Shown here piece after piece: positions 24,741 to 35,780 of a DNA stretch of 64,000 bases. Position 1 is the first letter of the stretch. The number at the start of each line of letters is the position of its first letter. The notes under the pieces were generated by a model. The model saw only the letters and a program-made list of their open reading frames with translations, searched no databases and was not told the origin of the DNA. The position numbers were made by a program, and so were the translations under genes. The stretch comes from Tillus elongatus (lineage: Eukaryota; Arthropoda; Insecta; Coleoptera; Cleridae): NCBI GenBank assembly GCA_964006375.1, contig OZ023262.1:90589654-90653653 (forward strand), read 5' to 3'.

Positions 24741-25592
24741 TTTGGTCAATGTAAAGTTGCAGCCTAAATTTTGCAAGCCAATATCTAAAAAATTAATTGG
24801 TATATTTTTAAATTGCCGCTTTGAATCGATAATCAAAAGAGCTCTCCAAAAAAAGAGCCACTCGATATAGCTTCTCTATTAAAATCAATGGAAGAAAAGT
24901 CACCCCCGTTAGGGGTTGAAGGTTCCAAATTCTGTTAGACTTCAAAAAATTGTACCAATCGCAAGCCAAATCGAAGTGTTTTAAAGTTTTTCGAAATTCT
25001 CAGCAGTTCTCGAGAAACCTCTGGTGCAATATCTTACAATGGATACCCTGTCTAATTAGATCTAGTCTAGTCGTTTTTAAATAGTTGAGCTAAGCTTTGT
25101 TTGGTACTTCTATTGAGGTAATGAGCAGTCCATTTGAATACTTTTATACACATACTTGAGCTACTGTTACCTACATTTGAGACTTGAATGGGACATCTAA
25201 AATGTTTAGTCAATATTGTTGGCGTCAGCTACGAAAACAAATGTTTATTTTAATGACAACGAGTCACTAAAGCTTTCATTTAAGCCAATTAACATTTGTA
25301 TTCTTATTGACGGTCCATTAATGTCTACACACTAAATGCCCAAAGTAAAGTGCTTATGCTGTTAATGACGTGTTTATTATTATAACTGAATTTACTGAGA
25401 AAGTGGTAAGCAAACACAAAAACACAGCGAGTAATTTTCATATATGATACATACATGTATATAATTTTTAGACAAACTAATTTTAAATTGGTAAATATCC
25501 TATTAAAGGTAAAAAAGGTAAGATGCTTACTAGTAATTAGGCCAATGCTGACCCTTTTTGCTCATCTTAACTAACCTACCCTCCACCTTTAG
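24741..25592. other. Unique-looking non-coding sequence upstream of a candidate exon
   Basis: Not matched elsewhere in the window. It ends in a pyrimidine-rich run CTACCCTCCACCTTTAG that fits a 3' splice site. Confidence 0.4.
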
Positions 25593-25709
25593 CTCGATCT
25601 CAACGACAGAGATGATTTGAAAAATCATTCGCTGCCGGTGAGTCTCGACAATCATCCCCCGAGTCCGAATGAGGACGTTTCAGTCGACTTTCCAACACAG
25701 CCACGGTGA
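25593..25709 (+). CDS. Candidate host-gene exon (splice acceptor plus 38 codons to a stop)
   Basis: After the pyrimidine tract and AG at 25591-25592 the frame reads LDLNDRDDLKNHSLPVSLDN, then HPPSPNEDVSVDFPTQPR and TGA at 25707. The composition (Asp, Asn, Pro, Ser, few Lys/Ile runs) and higher GC differ sharply from the surroundings and look like a conserved cytoplasmic protein tail. A strong donor CCG-GTGAGT at 25638 lies in frame after codon 15, so the exon may alternatively be internal and only 45 bp (25593-25637), or alternatively spliced. I do not recognise the gene. No neighbouring exon is visible in the window, so introns would exceed 25 kb. Confidence 0.4.
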   Translation, partial: LDLNDRDDLKNHSLPVSLDNHPPSPNEDVSVDFPTQPR

Positions 25710-25809
25710 CGCAAATATCCTATTAACTCCACATGACCATTTTTCTATGAAAAATATATATTTATGGTCTTACAACTTGCATAACAACAAGAAAATATTT
25801 AAAAAAAGT

Positions 25810-26010
25810 CTGGACGCAGCAAGTGCGTTATGGTAGTGAATTTTCATAAAAATATTTGTAATATCAAATTTGTCTTTTTTAAAGAAAACACGCATCAAGT
25901 TTGTTATTACCAGTATAGTAGAAAAAATGTACTACATTTCATTAAATAACTTTATTGTTTTAAAAAGTACAAAGATGTTCCGAAAATATACATGTTCTTA
26001 GGGTTGTAAA
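25810..26010 (+). repeat. R-family hairpin end and partial body
   Basis: CTGGACGCAGCAAGTGCGTT, ATGGTAGTGAATTTTCATAA, then the standard body. Cut at 26010 by another repeat. Confidence 0.7.
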
Positions 26011-26275
26011 ACTAAGTGAGATGTAAGACACGAAACACGTGCCGCCATCTCGTTGCGGAACCAAGTAGTATGTTGTCACGGCAGACCCAAATAACATAGA
26101 ATGTTAAAAAATAAAGACTGTATATAACTAACAATTTAGTAAATTGTCAGCCCTGCCCCATTTCTTCCCCAATATATGGACAAAGTATGTAAGGCTAGAT
26201 GCATTCTCACCACAATTAGAATCGTAGACCGGTTTCGCTCTAATTGTAGTGAGAATGCATCTAGCCTTACTTACT
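26011..26275 (-). repeat. Dispersed repeat ending in a palindrome
   Basis: Inverse copy of the 6395-7110 element (CGCAACGAGATGGCGGCACG on minus). 26190-26272 is a near-perfect palindrome with ~32-bp arms (GTAAGGCTAGATGCATTCTC ... GAGAATGCATCTAGCCTTAC), long enough to form a stable cruciform or RNA hairpin. Confidence 0.75.
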
Positions 26276-26317
26276 GTTTGTACTTACTGTTTTTATTAGT
26301 TGTTTAATGTAATAAAA

Positions 26318-26630
26318 ATGTCTGGACGCAGCAAGGGCGTTATGGTAGCGAATGTTCTTAAAAATTTTTAATGGCAAATATGTCTTGTTTTTAAAAGAAG
26401 GACATTTGGTTGACAGTATAACCTATATAGTACTAACAATGTACCATATTTTATTAAAATAGCTTTGTCGTTTCAAAAACTACCAACATTTTTCAAAAAT
26501 AAACTTTAAAAGTTCCAGGAAAAACTGGTCCGATTTTCCTGGTAAACGAACCTCTTCAAGCCATTTACGCACCTGCCAAAATATAATTATTGACAAACAG
26601 CTTTAGGACCAAAATTGAGAAAAAATTTTG
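26318..26630 (+). repeat. R-family hairpin end and body
   Basis: CTGGACGCAGCAAGGGCGTT then ATGGTAGCGAATGTTCTTAA and the recurrent body to about 26630. No second end. Confidence 0.7.
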
Positions 26631-27487
26631 TATGAAGATTTGTAAAAATTTCTTTTTCAAAAATCCACCGTTTTTTTTACAGAAATTGTTACACTAAATT
26701 ATATTTTTCACAAATATGCGACAACTTTTTTTTACAATAACTTACGAAACATTTATATTAATTACCAACATATCACAAAGATCTTACAAAAAATGATTTC
26801 TACGGAAACACTAAAAACATTTCTGTGAAAACTTTCAAATTTAGCCACTATTTGAGATTGCCTGTATACGTTACTTCGATTTTTGCAACGAGTAATAGAG
26901 ACAAAAAGCTCTCTGAATGCGTTTTGTGGAGCTCCGCTATCTATTGGTAAAAAGGTATCACAATTTGTGGTATGTGCCAAAAACGAGAAAGTTGCAAAAC
27001 AATTGAAATAACTCAAAAACGGTGAACGATATCATTTTTTTACCTTACAAACAATAATAATAATTTGGTGGAAAATACAAAAATGCAATAACATAAGGGG
27101 TGTTCTATTATAAAAAGAAAATGTGTATCAGCAACGACTTATGGGCTTATGTGATTGTCAAAATAAGTTTATAAGATGCAGCTTGAAACACACTATAATT
27201 AACGTATATAATTTTTTCTCATATCTTGCATAATATTGAGCTTTACCGTAGAAATGCGTCATCCTGTATATGTGTAAACAGACAAAACTGAAACTGACCA
27301 CGTATATGGGTTTTAAGGGTGCTAGTTCTCGCTCATTTGAAGAAATCGTTTTAAAATTCCTAAGTCGCGATCTTCTCAAGAACGAATTTTTTCTACGAAA
27401 ATTTCCTAAAATATAGAGTGTTAAACCATAAACTCTATGGGTGAAACTACTGGCAACGTATCAGAAAGAGGGTCGTCTTGAAATCGA
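26631..27487. repeat. R-family-like body sequence, no gene
   Basis: Pieces shared with 3460-3600 and 40190-40300 (GAGCTTTACCGTAGAAATGC, GCAACGACTTATGGG) and a 5' module on minus at 27290-27420. The 84-codon minus ORF at 26762-27016 has no recognisable motif. Confidence 0.5.
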
Positions 27488-29275
27488 TTGACATAAAACT
27501 CAACTTTGTCACATCAACCCCTTAAGGGTGGTGATGACAACCCTTATATTTTAAATAGGGAACATGGATCGAGTGTTACATCATTTGAAAGCTCTGTATT
27601 TTCTGAATTCAGCACATAAATTATTTTGGAAGTTTTATCAACTGGTTTAAAAATTATTCACATTTGAAAATGCAAAAACGCGTTTCACTGATTCCGATAA
27701 GAAACGTGCTGATAGTCAATGTTTTGTTAGTTTGTAAACAAAAAAATTGACTATCAGAACATATCTTATCGGAATGAGAGAAATGCGGTTTATTATATCA
27801 GATTATCGGACGGTTTGATACTTGATAGTACTACCGAAAATTAATTTCACAATGGTGTATTATGTAGAAGAAAGAGTTGAAATATTACTCTTTTTTTCAA
27901 AAACGACGACTGTGCCAACCGTACCGCAAATTTGTTAAATGAACGACATCCGAACAGACATGTTAACAAAAAATACATTTTCGAGCTAGTTGCAAAGTTT
28001 CGACAAAGTGGTTCAGTAGCCAACAAAAGACGGGATCCTGAACGTGAATTTCCGGTTAGAAATTAAACTACTGAGATTGAAGTTTTAGGAAAAATTGCTA
28101 CAGACCCAACTTTGAGCTCGAGAAAATTGACCACTGTTTCAAACATCAAAACAAGGACTATTCAGCGAATATTGAAGCATAATAAATTTCACCCGTATAA
28201 AATTCATCTTGTACAACAATGAATGAAGATGATTTTGATCGGTGGCTGGATTTTTGTGAAGTTATGACTGCACGAATAACTGATAACGGGAACTTGCTAT
28301 TCAATATCTGTTTTTCAGACGAGTGTACGTTTTTATTAAACTCTACAGCCAATCGTCATAATTGTCGTTATTGGGCAGATAATAATCTAAGAACTTTTCA
28401 CGAAGTCCACACTCAAACTCCACAGAAATTGAATGTTTGGACTGGCATTTTTTGGACCGTTTAATCGGACCAATTTTTCTTGATGGCAATTTGAGTGGCG
28501 AAACGTATTTGGAGTTACTAGAAGATATCGTTTGCCCTCTATTAATTGACATTGTTACAAATGATGATGGCTATCAAGAAAATCAATTAGTGTTTCAACA
28601 AGATGGAGCTCCTCCGCATTTTTCACAACGTGTTAGGGGTTTTTGAACAGAGATTTTGCAGAGCTATGGATTGGGCGTAGATCACCGGATTTAACTCCTT
28701 TAGAGTTCTTTCTATGGGGCCATTTAAAGAGTAGATTTTTGGAGTCTCTGGAAGAATTACGAGCGACGCATTCTTGAAGAACGCGGTCTAATAACTCCAC
28801 AAATTCTCCAGAGTGTCAGAGCTCGTTTTGAACAAACTTTGTACTTTTGTATGGAAACTGGTGGTCAACAATTTGAACACTTACTTAACTGAATAAACAT
28901 TTTTGAACGTTTGGTTTTGTTTTTTAGTTGTTTTTTTTACGAGCAATTGACTAATTAATGCATTTCTTATCACAATGAATGAAATACGTACTTGCAAATC
29001 CAACTGTGAATAATTTTTAAACGAGTTGATAAAACTTCCAAAAAATTAGTGTGTTGGATTCAGAAAAGACAGAGCTTTCAAATGATGTAACTCTCGACCC
29101 ATGTTCCCTATTTAAAATATAAGGGTTGTTATCAACACCCTTAAGGGGTTGATGTGACAAAGGTGAGTTTTATGTGAAAACATGTCCCCCTCAATATTAA
29201 AATTGACATGTTTCAGGGTTTCTTAAAAAAATTCTCTGGACGCAAATCGGTCTGTTTCGTTTTCAATGCGCCACC

Positions 29276-29280
<5 letters not shown>
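27488..29280 (+). mobile_element. Mariner-like element M1, copy C
   Basis: Left inverted repeat starts at GACATAAAACTCAACTTTG (outermost ~80 bp missing). The right end is complete and ends GCGCCACCCTGTA at 29280 beside (TA)n. The order of inverted repeat, hairpin (ATTCCGATAAGAAACG at 27690) and transposase is as in copies A and D. Confidence 0.85.
27852..28891 (+). pseudogene. M1 transposase, copy C (multiply broken)
   Basis: Retains the ATG (27852) missing in copy A, followed by MVYYVEERVEI. Defects include a frameshift in the poly-T near 27890, a TAA at about 28064 (GAG to TAA in VRNETTE), a one-base loss near 28220, a frameshift after 28436, and loss of about 30 bp around 28675 including part of the IEWPPRSPDL block. 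The recognisable parts are LNEDDFDRWLDFCEVMTARI, FSDECTFLLNST, FQQDGAPPHFSQRVRGF and a C terminus QFEHLLN. An old inactive copy. Confidence 0.8.
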
Positions 29281-29359
<79 letters not shown>

Positions 29360-29360
29360 T
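29279..29360. repeat. (TA)n microsatellite at mariner copy C right end
   Basis: Begins exactly at the element end. Confidence 0.99.
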
Positions 29361-31029
29361 AACACCGATCTCCTCAATAGTTAATATTTCGTTTTACGAC
29401 AAATCCGGTAAAAAGGCCACGGAATGAAATACATCACAAAACCAGTTGGGCTTGGTCGTGGGTATAGTTTATGTTGAACGAAGTTCGGAATAATTGTGAT
29501 AATTATATATGTAACTATTTCAATCATTGTATGTGTAATTATAATGGTAGATTAAATTGGGTGCAGTACTTTAAATTGATAAAATTTTATACAACTCGGT
29601 TATGAAATTTTTTTGTTATATGCGCATTTTCATTTTCAGTGTATTTTTGTTAAGTATATTTCCTGTTTCTAACTTCTTTTCTTTGGCTTATTTATACAAC
29701 GGACTGTGCAAACCATTAGTAGAGTTTTATGTAGAGATCTTGTATTTTATTCGTCCTTTCTGTAGTGCCTACTTTTCTTTACTAAATCAAAAATCTTAAT
29801 CTTATGAAAATTCACTACCATAACGTACTTGCTGGGTCTCCGAATTTTTTGTGGTGCTTGTATAGTTGCACAGCAATATAGAAAGTAATTCTTGAAAAAC
29901 AAAGAGCTCAATTTTTTCTTCATACAGGTGGAGTTGGTAATATTTTTTATAAAATACATAAAAGAAAAAGCGGCGTGTCATCAACAGATATATCTGGGCA
30001 ATAATTCTTCACGGATATTTCATCTGAAATGTTGCGTGCAAGTTATACTGTTGTTTCTCCTAAAAAGTTTATTGAGTATAATACTCCGTTATGATTTTGG
30101 CGATAGGCCATTTTTATGCCATATAAGTCGCAGTTATATATCGATATCAAAATTCTTATGGCGATATTTCCACGCGTTTCACTCTTTTTACGTTCGGGCC
30201 TAACAAAATGCTGCTCTAGTTACATATTATATTCGGCCCCATGAATTATGATTATGGTCCGGGGTGGTGCAGAAGAAACGCTCGAAGGGCTAGGGAATTA
30301 TTGTTTTCCGATGTTTATGACACTGTTTCGATTTCATAACTCGCCGGAACATGGGGGATTTGAGTGCACGTTTTTAATTTATCAGGCTCTATATCAAGTT
30401 ATACGGCCCTTTAGTCGACAGACCCCGCATTTCCACAAATCATTACGGCTGAAATGAAAAAATGTATCATTTCAGACGATTCTAATCCCAAGATATGTAG
30501 CATACACTGGATGCTGATCCGACGAAATTTATATCCCATTCTGAATTGTTTGTTTCGTTATTTATCATCGTGCCTAACGAATGATTTATTCCCAATGATT
30601 TCCCGTATGTAATGTTCTTTTATGCTGAATGACGGAAATTCCATTTTTCCATTCCATTCGATATTTCAGCCTCCTTCACCCCTCTTAGCTTCTGTACAAA
30701 ATATATTTTATTTAATTTATTACAGCATAATAATGAAAGATACTTCTCTTTTCACCCCATCACATAAATATTTTCTTTAGCTTAGTATTAAGTTTTTAAA
30801 GATATCCTTATTAGTTTTGTGATTGTTAAATAACAAAATATTTTAGTGATGTTTGACAAACTATAAATTTTATAAAAAGATTTTAGCCATTTATATAGAA
30901 GAGAAGACTAAACGCAATCATTTACTGAGCTAACTGAATGTTTTTAACCTGTCAAAGCAACTACTATTGTTACTAAAGAAGGGGTTTGGGTCCTACAAAT
31001 TTAACGAAAGCAAATTGTTGTAGATTTTT
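29361..31029. other. No gene recognised; partly unique-looking
   Basis: An isolated R-family hairpin end lies at 29806-29850. 29860-30700 is less AT-rich and unmatched in the window; an open frame at 30248-30457 (MIMVRGGAEETLEGLGNYCF...) has no known motif or splice context and I do not call it. Confidence 0.4.
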
Positions 31030-31264
31030 CAGTAAGTATTAGCAAACACTTCTGGACTCATACTAAATTTATTAGGAATAATTTCTGCAAGAGCACGTTC
31101 CCACCTCTTGTTTCAGGTGATGAAATTGTTTCTATCGCCTTGTGCAAGGCTGTACCTTTTGCCTCGTTGTTCGCCGGCAATTCTACTCTCAACCCACCTC
31201 CAAATGTTCAACCACCAACAGTTCCCAATGTCGCGCATAAAATGAAAGATATCATTTTCAAAAC
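31030..31264 (+). pseudogene. Jockey-like LINE fragment (plus strand)
   Basis: Encodes FRNNFCKSTFPPL-type sequence: CARARSHLL in one frame and STFPPLVSGDEIVSIALCKA, SLFAGNSTLNPPPNVQPPTV in another. At the DNA level it matches the minus-strand LINE at 32550-32750, reversed, at about 85% by eye. This is the region between endonuclease and RT. It ends where the R-family element at 31269 starts. Confidence 0.7.
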
Positions 31265-31450
31265 TAAAAATCTCGGGACGCAGCAAGTGCGTTATGGTAG
31301 TGAATTTTCATAGAAATGATCTGGCGCAAAATATTTTATTATAACTTTTTTTTCTTGTAACATAGAAATCTAAATTTTGGTGTATAGTTTACTTTTTATA
31401 TCGTAAACCTACCTACCAAATTTGGTTATCATAGATTTTTTATTTTTTAA

Positions 31451-31871
31451 GATAAAAATTTTTTTCAAATGAAAACTCAAAATTTTTTCAGAAAACCTCG
31501 TCCGATTTTTCTGATTAACGAACTTATCAAAGCCATTTACAAAAGGGAGGTACATGCCAAATTTTATTAAAATCGGCTTATTATTCTTTGAGATAAAAAA
31601 ATTTTTCGAATGAAAACTCAAAATTTTCTCGGAAAACCTCGTCTGATTTTCCTGACTAACAAACTTGTCAAAGCCATTTACAAAAGGAAGGTACATGCCA
31701 AATTTTATTAAAATCGGCTTATTACTTTTTTAAATAAGAATTTTTTTCGAATGAAAACTCAAAATTTTCCCGGAAAACCTCGTCCGATTTTCCTGACTAA
31801 CGAACATATCCAAGCCATTAACAAAAGAAAGGTACATGCCAAATTTTATCAAAATCGGCCCATTATTTTTT
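31451..31871. repeat. Three tandem ~141-bp units
   Basis: Each unit holds 'gaaaactcaaaattttc', 'ggaaaacctcgtc', 'gattttcctgactaacgaac', 'caaagccatttacaaaaggg', 'aggtacatgccaaattttat' and 'aaaatcggcttatta'. Units start near 31451, 31592 and 31732. Confidence 0.85.
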
Positions 31872-31884
31872 TAGTTATCGGTGT

Positions 31885-31898
<14 letters not shown>

Positions 31899-31976
<78 letters not shown>
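31899..31976. repeat. (TA)n microsatellite
   Basis: Inside the complete R-family element. Confidence 0.99.
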
Positions 31977-31980
<4 letters not shown>

Positions 31981-32073
31981 CTAGTTCGCGCTCATTTGCA
32001 AAAATTTTTTCAAAATTCAAAAGTCGGGATCTCCCCATTAGTGAATTTTTTCTACAAAAATTCACTAAAAGGT

Positions 32074-33165
32074 ACAAAAGCTCTCTTCTCTTAATGCCAG
32101 GTTCCATAGACTTGTTTTAAGAATGGGTGACAAAGAAAAGGAGGTCGGCAGTTGATCTGCGCTGACGGAATCCATACTGCCTGTAGTGGATTATACTGTG
32201 TTTTTCAAGAAATTTTAGTAATTCTTATACTTTTTCATCACTTTAGAGACGACTGAAAAGAGAGAAATAGGCCTGTAGTTGCTAGAAAGCGCTTTGGATC
32301 CCTTCTTGGGGACGGGTTGTACTCGTGCAGTTTTCCAGTTACTAGGGAATATCCCTCTATTGTAAGATGTCTGAAACAGACGAGTCAGTACAGGAGCAAG
32401 TTCTTGTGCGCATTTTTTGAGAACAATTGCTGGGATCTCGTCAAGGCCAGCGGCTTTCCTGGTATTAAGAGAAGAGAGCATCTTTGGTACCATTTTAGTT
32501 TTGAAAAAGGTATCGTCATTTTATGCATGACACTGGGGACTGTTGGTGGTTGAACATTTGGAGGTGGGTTGAGAGTACAATTGCCGGCGAACAACAAGGC
32601 AAGAAGTGCAGCCTTGCCCAGGGCGGTAGAAAAAATGTCATCCCCTGAAACAAGAGGTGGGAACGTGCTCTTGCAGAAATTATTCCCAATAGATTTAGCA
32701 AGAGGCCAGAAGGGTTTGCTGCCGTTGGAGCTTAAGAGGACTTTGTTTTTGATGTGGTTATTAAACGAGTTTTTTTCCTCAGAATGAATGCGGACATAGC
32801 AGTTTTTTGGTCGTTAAATGCTTGACGGTTTTCTTGACTGAGATTGTGTAGAAGCGTTTTGTGAGCTTTGACCTTTTCAAGGCTGGCCTTGTCACAGGAT
32901 TTAGAGAACCAGGGCTTTTGAATAGCTGAAGAGGTTTTCTGTGTACGTGGAATAACTAATTCCATGCCAGCTTGGATAATCTCGGTGACGCTTTGTGAGA
33001 TATCAGAGGGGTTAGGATGAGAGAAGCAGACAGACGCCCATGGAAATGAGGAAAAGTAATCCCGCATTTCGTCCCAGTTCGCAGAGTTGTAGTGCCAAAC
33101 AATACGTGGGTGTGATGACTGTGTGACCTCGGGTTGCATTGCGCAGGAAGCAGTGACCATGCCGT
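32074..33165 (-). pseudogene. Jockey-like LINE reverse transcriptase fragment
   Basis: On minus from 33160: the post-endonuclease linker (RIVWHYNSANWDEMRDYFSS, PRTQKTSSAIQKPWFSKSCD), then FCKSTFPPLVSGDDIFSTAL, then RT: LNTRKAAGLDEIPAIVLKKC, APVLTRLFQTSYNRGIFPSN, WKTARVQPVPKKGSKALSSN, YRPISLFSVVSKVMKK and, past a stop, FLEKHS..YRQYGFRQRRS. These are RT motifs 0-2 of jockey/CR1-type non-LTR elements. The catalytic YADD part and the endonuclease are absent, and there are at least two frameshifts. It is cut at 32074 by the R-family element. Confidence 0.8.
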
Positions 33166-33183
33166 TTACTTAATGCCGGTGAA

Positions 33184-33312
33184 TCCTAAATTGAAACTGA
33201 CCCCGGATATGGATTCTAGCTTTCCTGGTTTGCGCCCATTCGAAATTTTTTTTGCAGTCTCACCATCGATACCTCTCTATTAGTGAATTTTTTAAAATAA
33301 AAATTCACTCAA
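33184..33312 (-). repeat. R-family 5' module
   Basis: Palindrome TAGTGAATTTTTTAAAATAA..ATTCAC plus AGAATCCATATCCGGGGTCA on minus. It abuts the LINE fragment. Confidence 0.65.
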
Positions 33313-33362
33313 AATTTGGGTTTTTCTGAAAACGTAAAAAGTCGCGATTTGAAACGTCAAAA

Positions 33363-33831
33363 ATTCTGGACGCCGCAAGTGCGTTATGGTAGTGAATTTT
33401 TATTAAATGCTCAAATTTGAATAACTCAATTTTCTATGCACTTAGAAAGTTTAATTTTGGTGTGTAGTAAGGTCTTTGCTAGGGCAAGATATTCGCCAAA
33501 CTTTATTCAAATAACTTAGTAATATTCGGAGAAAAATTTTTTTTTCCAAAGAAAATTCAAAATTTGAATAACTCAGTTTTATATTAACTTAGAAAGTTGA
33601 ATTTTGGTGCCTAGTAAGGTCTCTCCCAAGGCAACATATCTGGTGAATTTCACTAAAATAGCTTTGTAATTTTCGGAGAAAAAAAAATTATTTCGAAAGA
33701 AAACTCAAAATTTTCCCGGAGAACCCTGTACGATTTTCCTGCCTAAAAAGCTCATCTAAGCCATTAATAAAAGAAAGCCATTTGCCGAGTTTCATTGAAA
33801 TCGGTTGATTATTTTTGGAGTTATCGGATGT

Positions 33832-33923
<92 letters not shown>
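33363..33923 (+). repeat. R-family copy with duplicated internal block and (TA)n
   Basis: Hairpin end CTGGACGCCGCAAGTGCGTT, two ~130-bp direct repeats (33410-33540, 33541-33690: 'aatttgaataactcagtttt', 'tagaaagttgaattttggtg'), then CCCGGAGAACCCTGTACGAT and (TA)n 33839-33923. The 5' module is lost at 33924. Confidence 0.7.
33839..33923. repeat. (TA)n microsatellite
   Basis: Terminal part of the truncated R-family copy. Confidence 0.99.
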
Positions 33924-33926
<3 letters not shown>

Positions 33927-34998
33927 GCTGCGAAATTGCACATTATAAACTATTAGTACATCAGAGTGTACATAATATGAATTCCCAATAAATTTTACTA
34001 TAAAACAAAAATGAGAACTCTTACGGAAAGCTAGTCTGATGACGTTAAGCTCCGATTATTGGTTAAATTATATAAATCTTCCGACCTACGTATATTGGGG
34101 GGTTATCTTACGACCACTGGTCAGTAGTAAGTACAATACTTACGGTTTACACATGATGTATATGGGCTTTTTGTAGATTATGTATATATCCACATCGTTC
34201 GACATTTTGTTCTAAACACTAAAACATAAAAACAAAATAAAAACATTAATATACAATCATATTCTCTATTATTGTTAGTCAATGTTATTTGTATGAGCAA
34301 TGACAGGTATAAAGCCATAGTTTTGAGATTTATAACTAGCAAATTGGGACAGTATCTCAGTTTAAATGGGTTTAAAAGAGCCAAAAATCTATATGCAAAT
34401 AGCTTAAACTCTTAATCATGACATTCAACCAAAGAATTATGCTCTAAAAACAATATTCACTTTGATAAGTTAGCATAAGATGTAATAAAAAAAACACTTT
34501 GTATAATGTATATGTAAGAGTTTTTTTTATGTAAGCAATGGACTGGAGTTTACCAAAGACAGAGTTTTTGTGTTGTGAGACTTTTGAAATCAAGATTGCA
34601 ATATATAAACTTTTTTTAGTTTTAAAATTATTATTGTTTGTTACTGAATAGATTTAAGGTTATGCCAAATGTCATTTTCAATAATAACGATCTAGAATAA
34701 TAAGACTCAAACTTACCGCGTCTTTTCAAAACATGAACAGATGTCAAATCATTTCAAGGAAGATTGCTTTGAAAACAGGAAAGAATATTCGAGATGAAAT
34801 TGGACGAGACTTCCGCTTTTGTTGTTCGTTGATTGTTAGTTATTAATAAATTAAGACGCGAGAACGGCGTCATATCTTGCTTCCCAAAGAATTTAAATAT
34901 TTTAAAGTAAATTTTGTGTTAAGAAGACCCATAGTATCCCTAGAAGGAACAGAAGTATTGAATGAATGTTTTGCCGTAATAATTACACTAGACAACAG

Positions 34999-34999
<1 letters not shown>
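33924..34999. other. No gene recognised
   Basis: AT-rich and not matched elsewhere in the window. No convincing ORF or RNA gene. Confidence 0.5.

Positions 35000-35083
<84 letters not shown>
35000..35083. repeat. (TA)n then (GA)n compound microsatellite
   Basis: Same order as at 17585-17718. Confidence 0.99.
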
Positions 35084-35746
35084 ATAACCACATCCAGAAA
35101 TACCTACCAAAACTAGCCAGGAACCAAGGTATGAAATCCATTTTATTTTGTTTAAATCAGAACAAGGGGGTCCATTAATTCAATACTGTCATTACAGTCA
35201 ATACTGTCAAGTATCAATCAGCAAAATCATTTATGGGAAATAAGATTTTCTACAAAAATAAACAGAGATCTTATTTGCGTTTTTACATAGTTCAAAATTA
35301 CAAACTTAGATGGCGTGAAGACCGCAATATAAATATTCGAAAAGGCCATTTTAAATATTGTTCATAAACATTTGCAAACCAATTAAAATTCTGTCAATAA
35401 TTTTCACCATCTATTTTGTTAATAAGATTTAAGATTTGTCATAGAGGATCCGATTAAGTTTTAATTTAAAATTCTGTCAAATAAAACTTGTTATAAAAAA
35501 ATTATTGAAGACATAATACTTTGCGAAAATGATAAAACCTAAAATAAGATTAGTTGCATATTAGCAGGCTATTTTCTCCTAATTAGCAGAATCCACTACT
35601 GCGAAGAAAGAGAGAGCTAGGGCATAGAAGTAAGTAAAGTAAAAAGGTAAATTGATTACAATAATTAAATTATAATTATTACATTTGACTAAGGATTAAG
35701 GGGGATATGCAACCAATAGTGCACTGAAGTTAATTTAATATAACAC
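35084..35746. other. No gene recognised
   Basis: AT-rich flank of the complete DNA transposon. Confidence 0.5.
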
Positions 35747-35750
35747 ATAT

Positions 35751-35780
35751 CGTCGCTCAGAAGTCAAAACCTCGTATCTC
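35751..35780 (+). repeat. Left terminal inverted repeat (30 bp)
   Basis: Exact reverse complement of 39311-39340. Inner ten bases are CTCGTATCTC. Confidence 0.97.

Larger units (their letters stand above)
31269..32073 (-). mobile_element. Complete R-family element with tandem repeats and (TA)n (family reference copy)
   Basis: Read on minus: the 5' end at 32073 is the palindrome TAGTGAATTTTTGTAGAAAA..AATTCACTAA, then GGGGAGATCCCGACTTTTGA, GAGCGCGAACTAGG, (TA)n, TATCACACCGATAACT, then three tandem ~141-bp units (31451-31871), then GAAAATTCACTACCATAACG and the hairpin ACGCACTTGCTGCGT at 31269. The sub-terminal TAGTGAATTTTC occurs inverted at both ends, with a hairpin only beyond the 3' one. That is the layout described for Helentron-associated non-autonomous elements (HINE/DINE-1 type). 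No ORF. Class assignment is inference. Confidence 0.7.

Noticed and set aside
30248..30457. 69-codon ORF in unique-looking DNA
   Set aside because: No acceptor or donor at sensible places and no recognisable homologue; insufficient.
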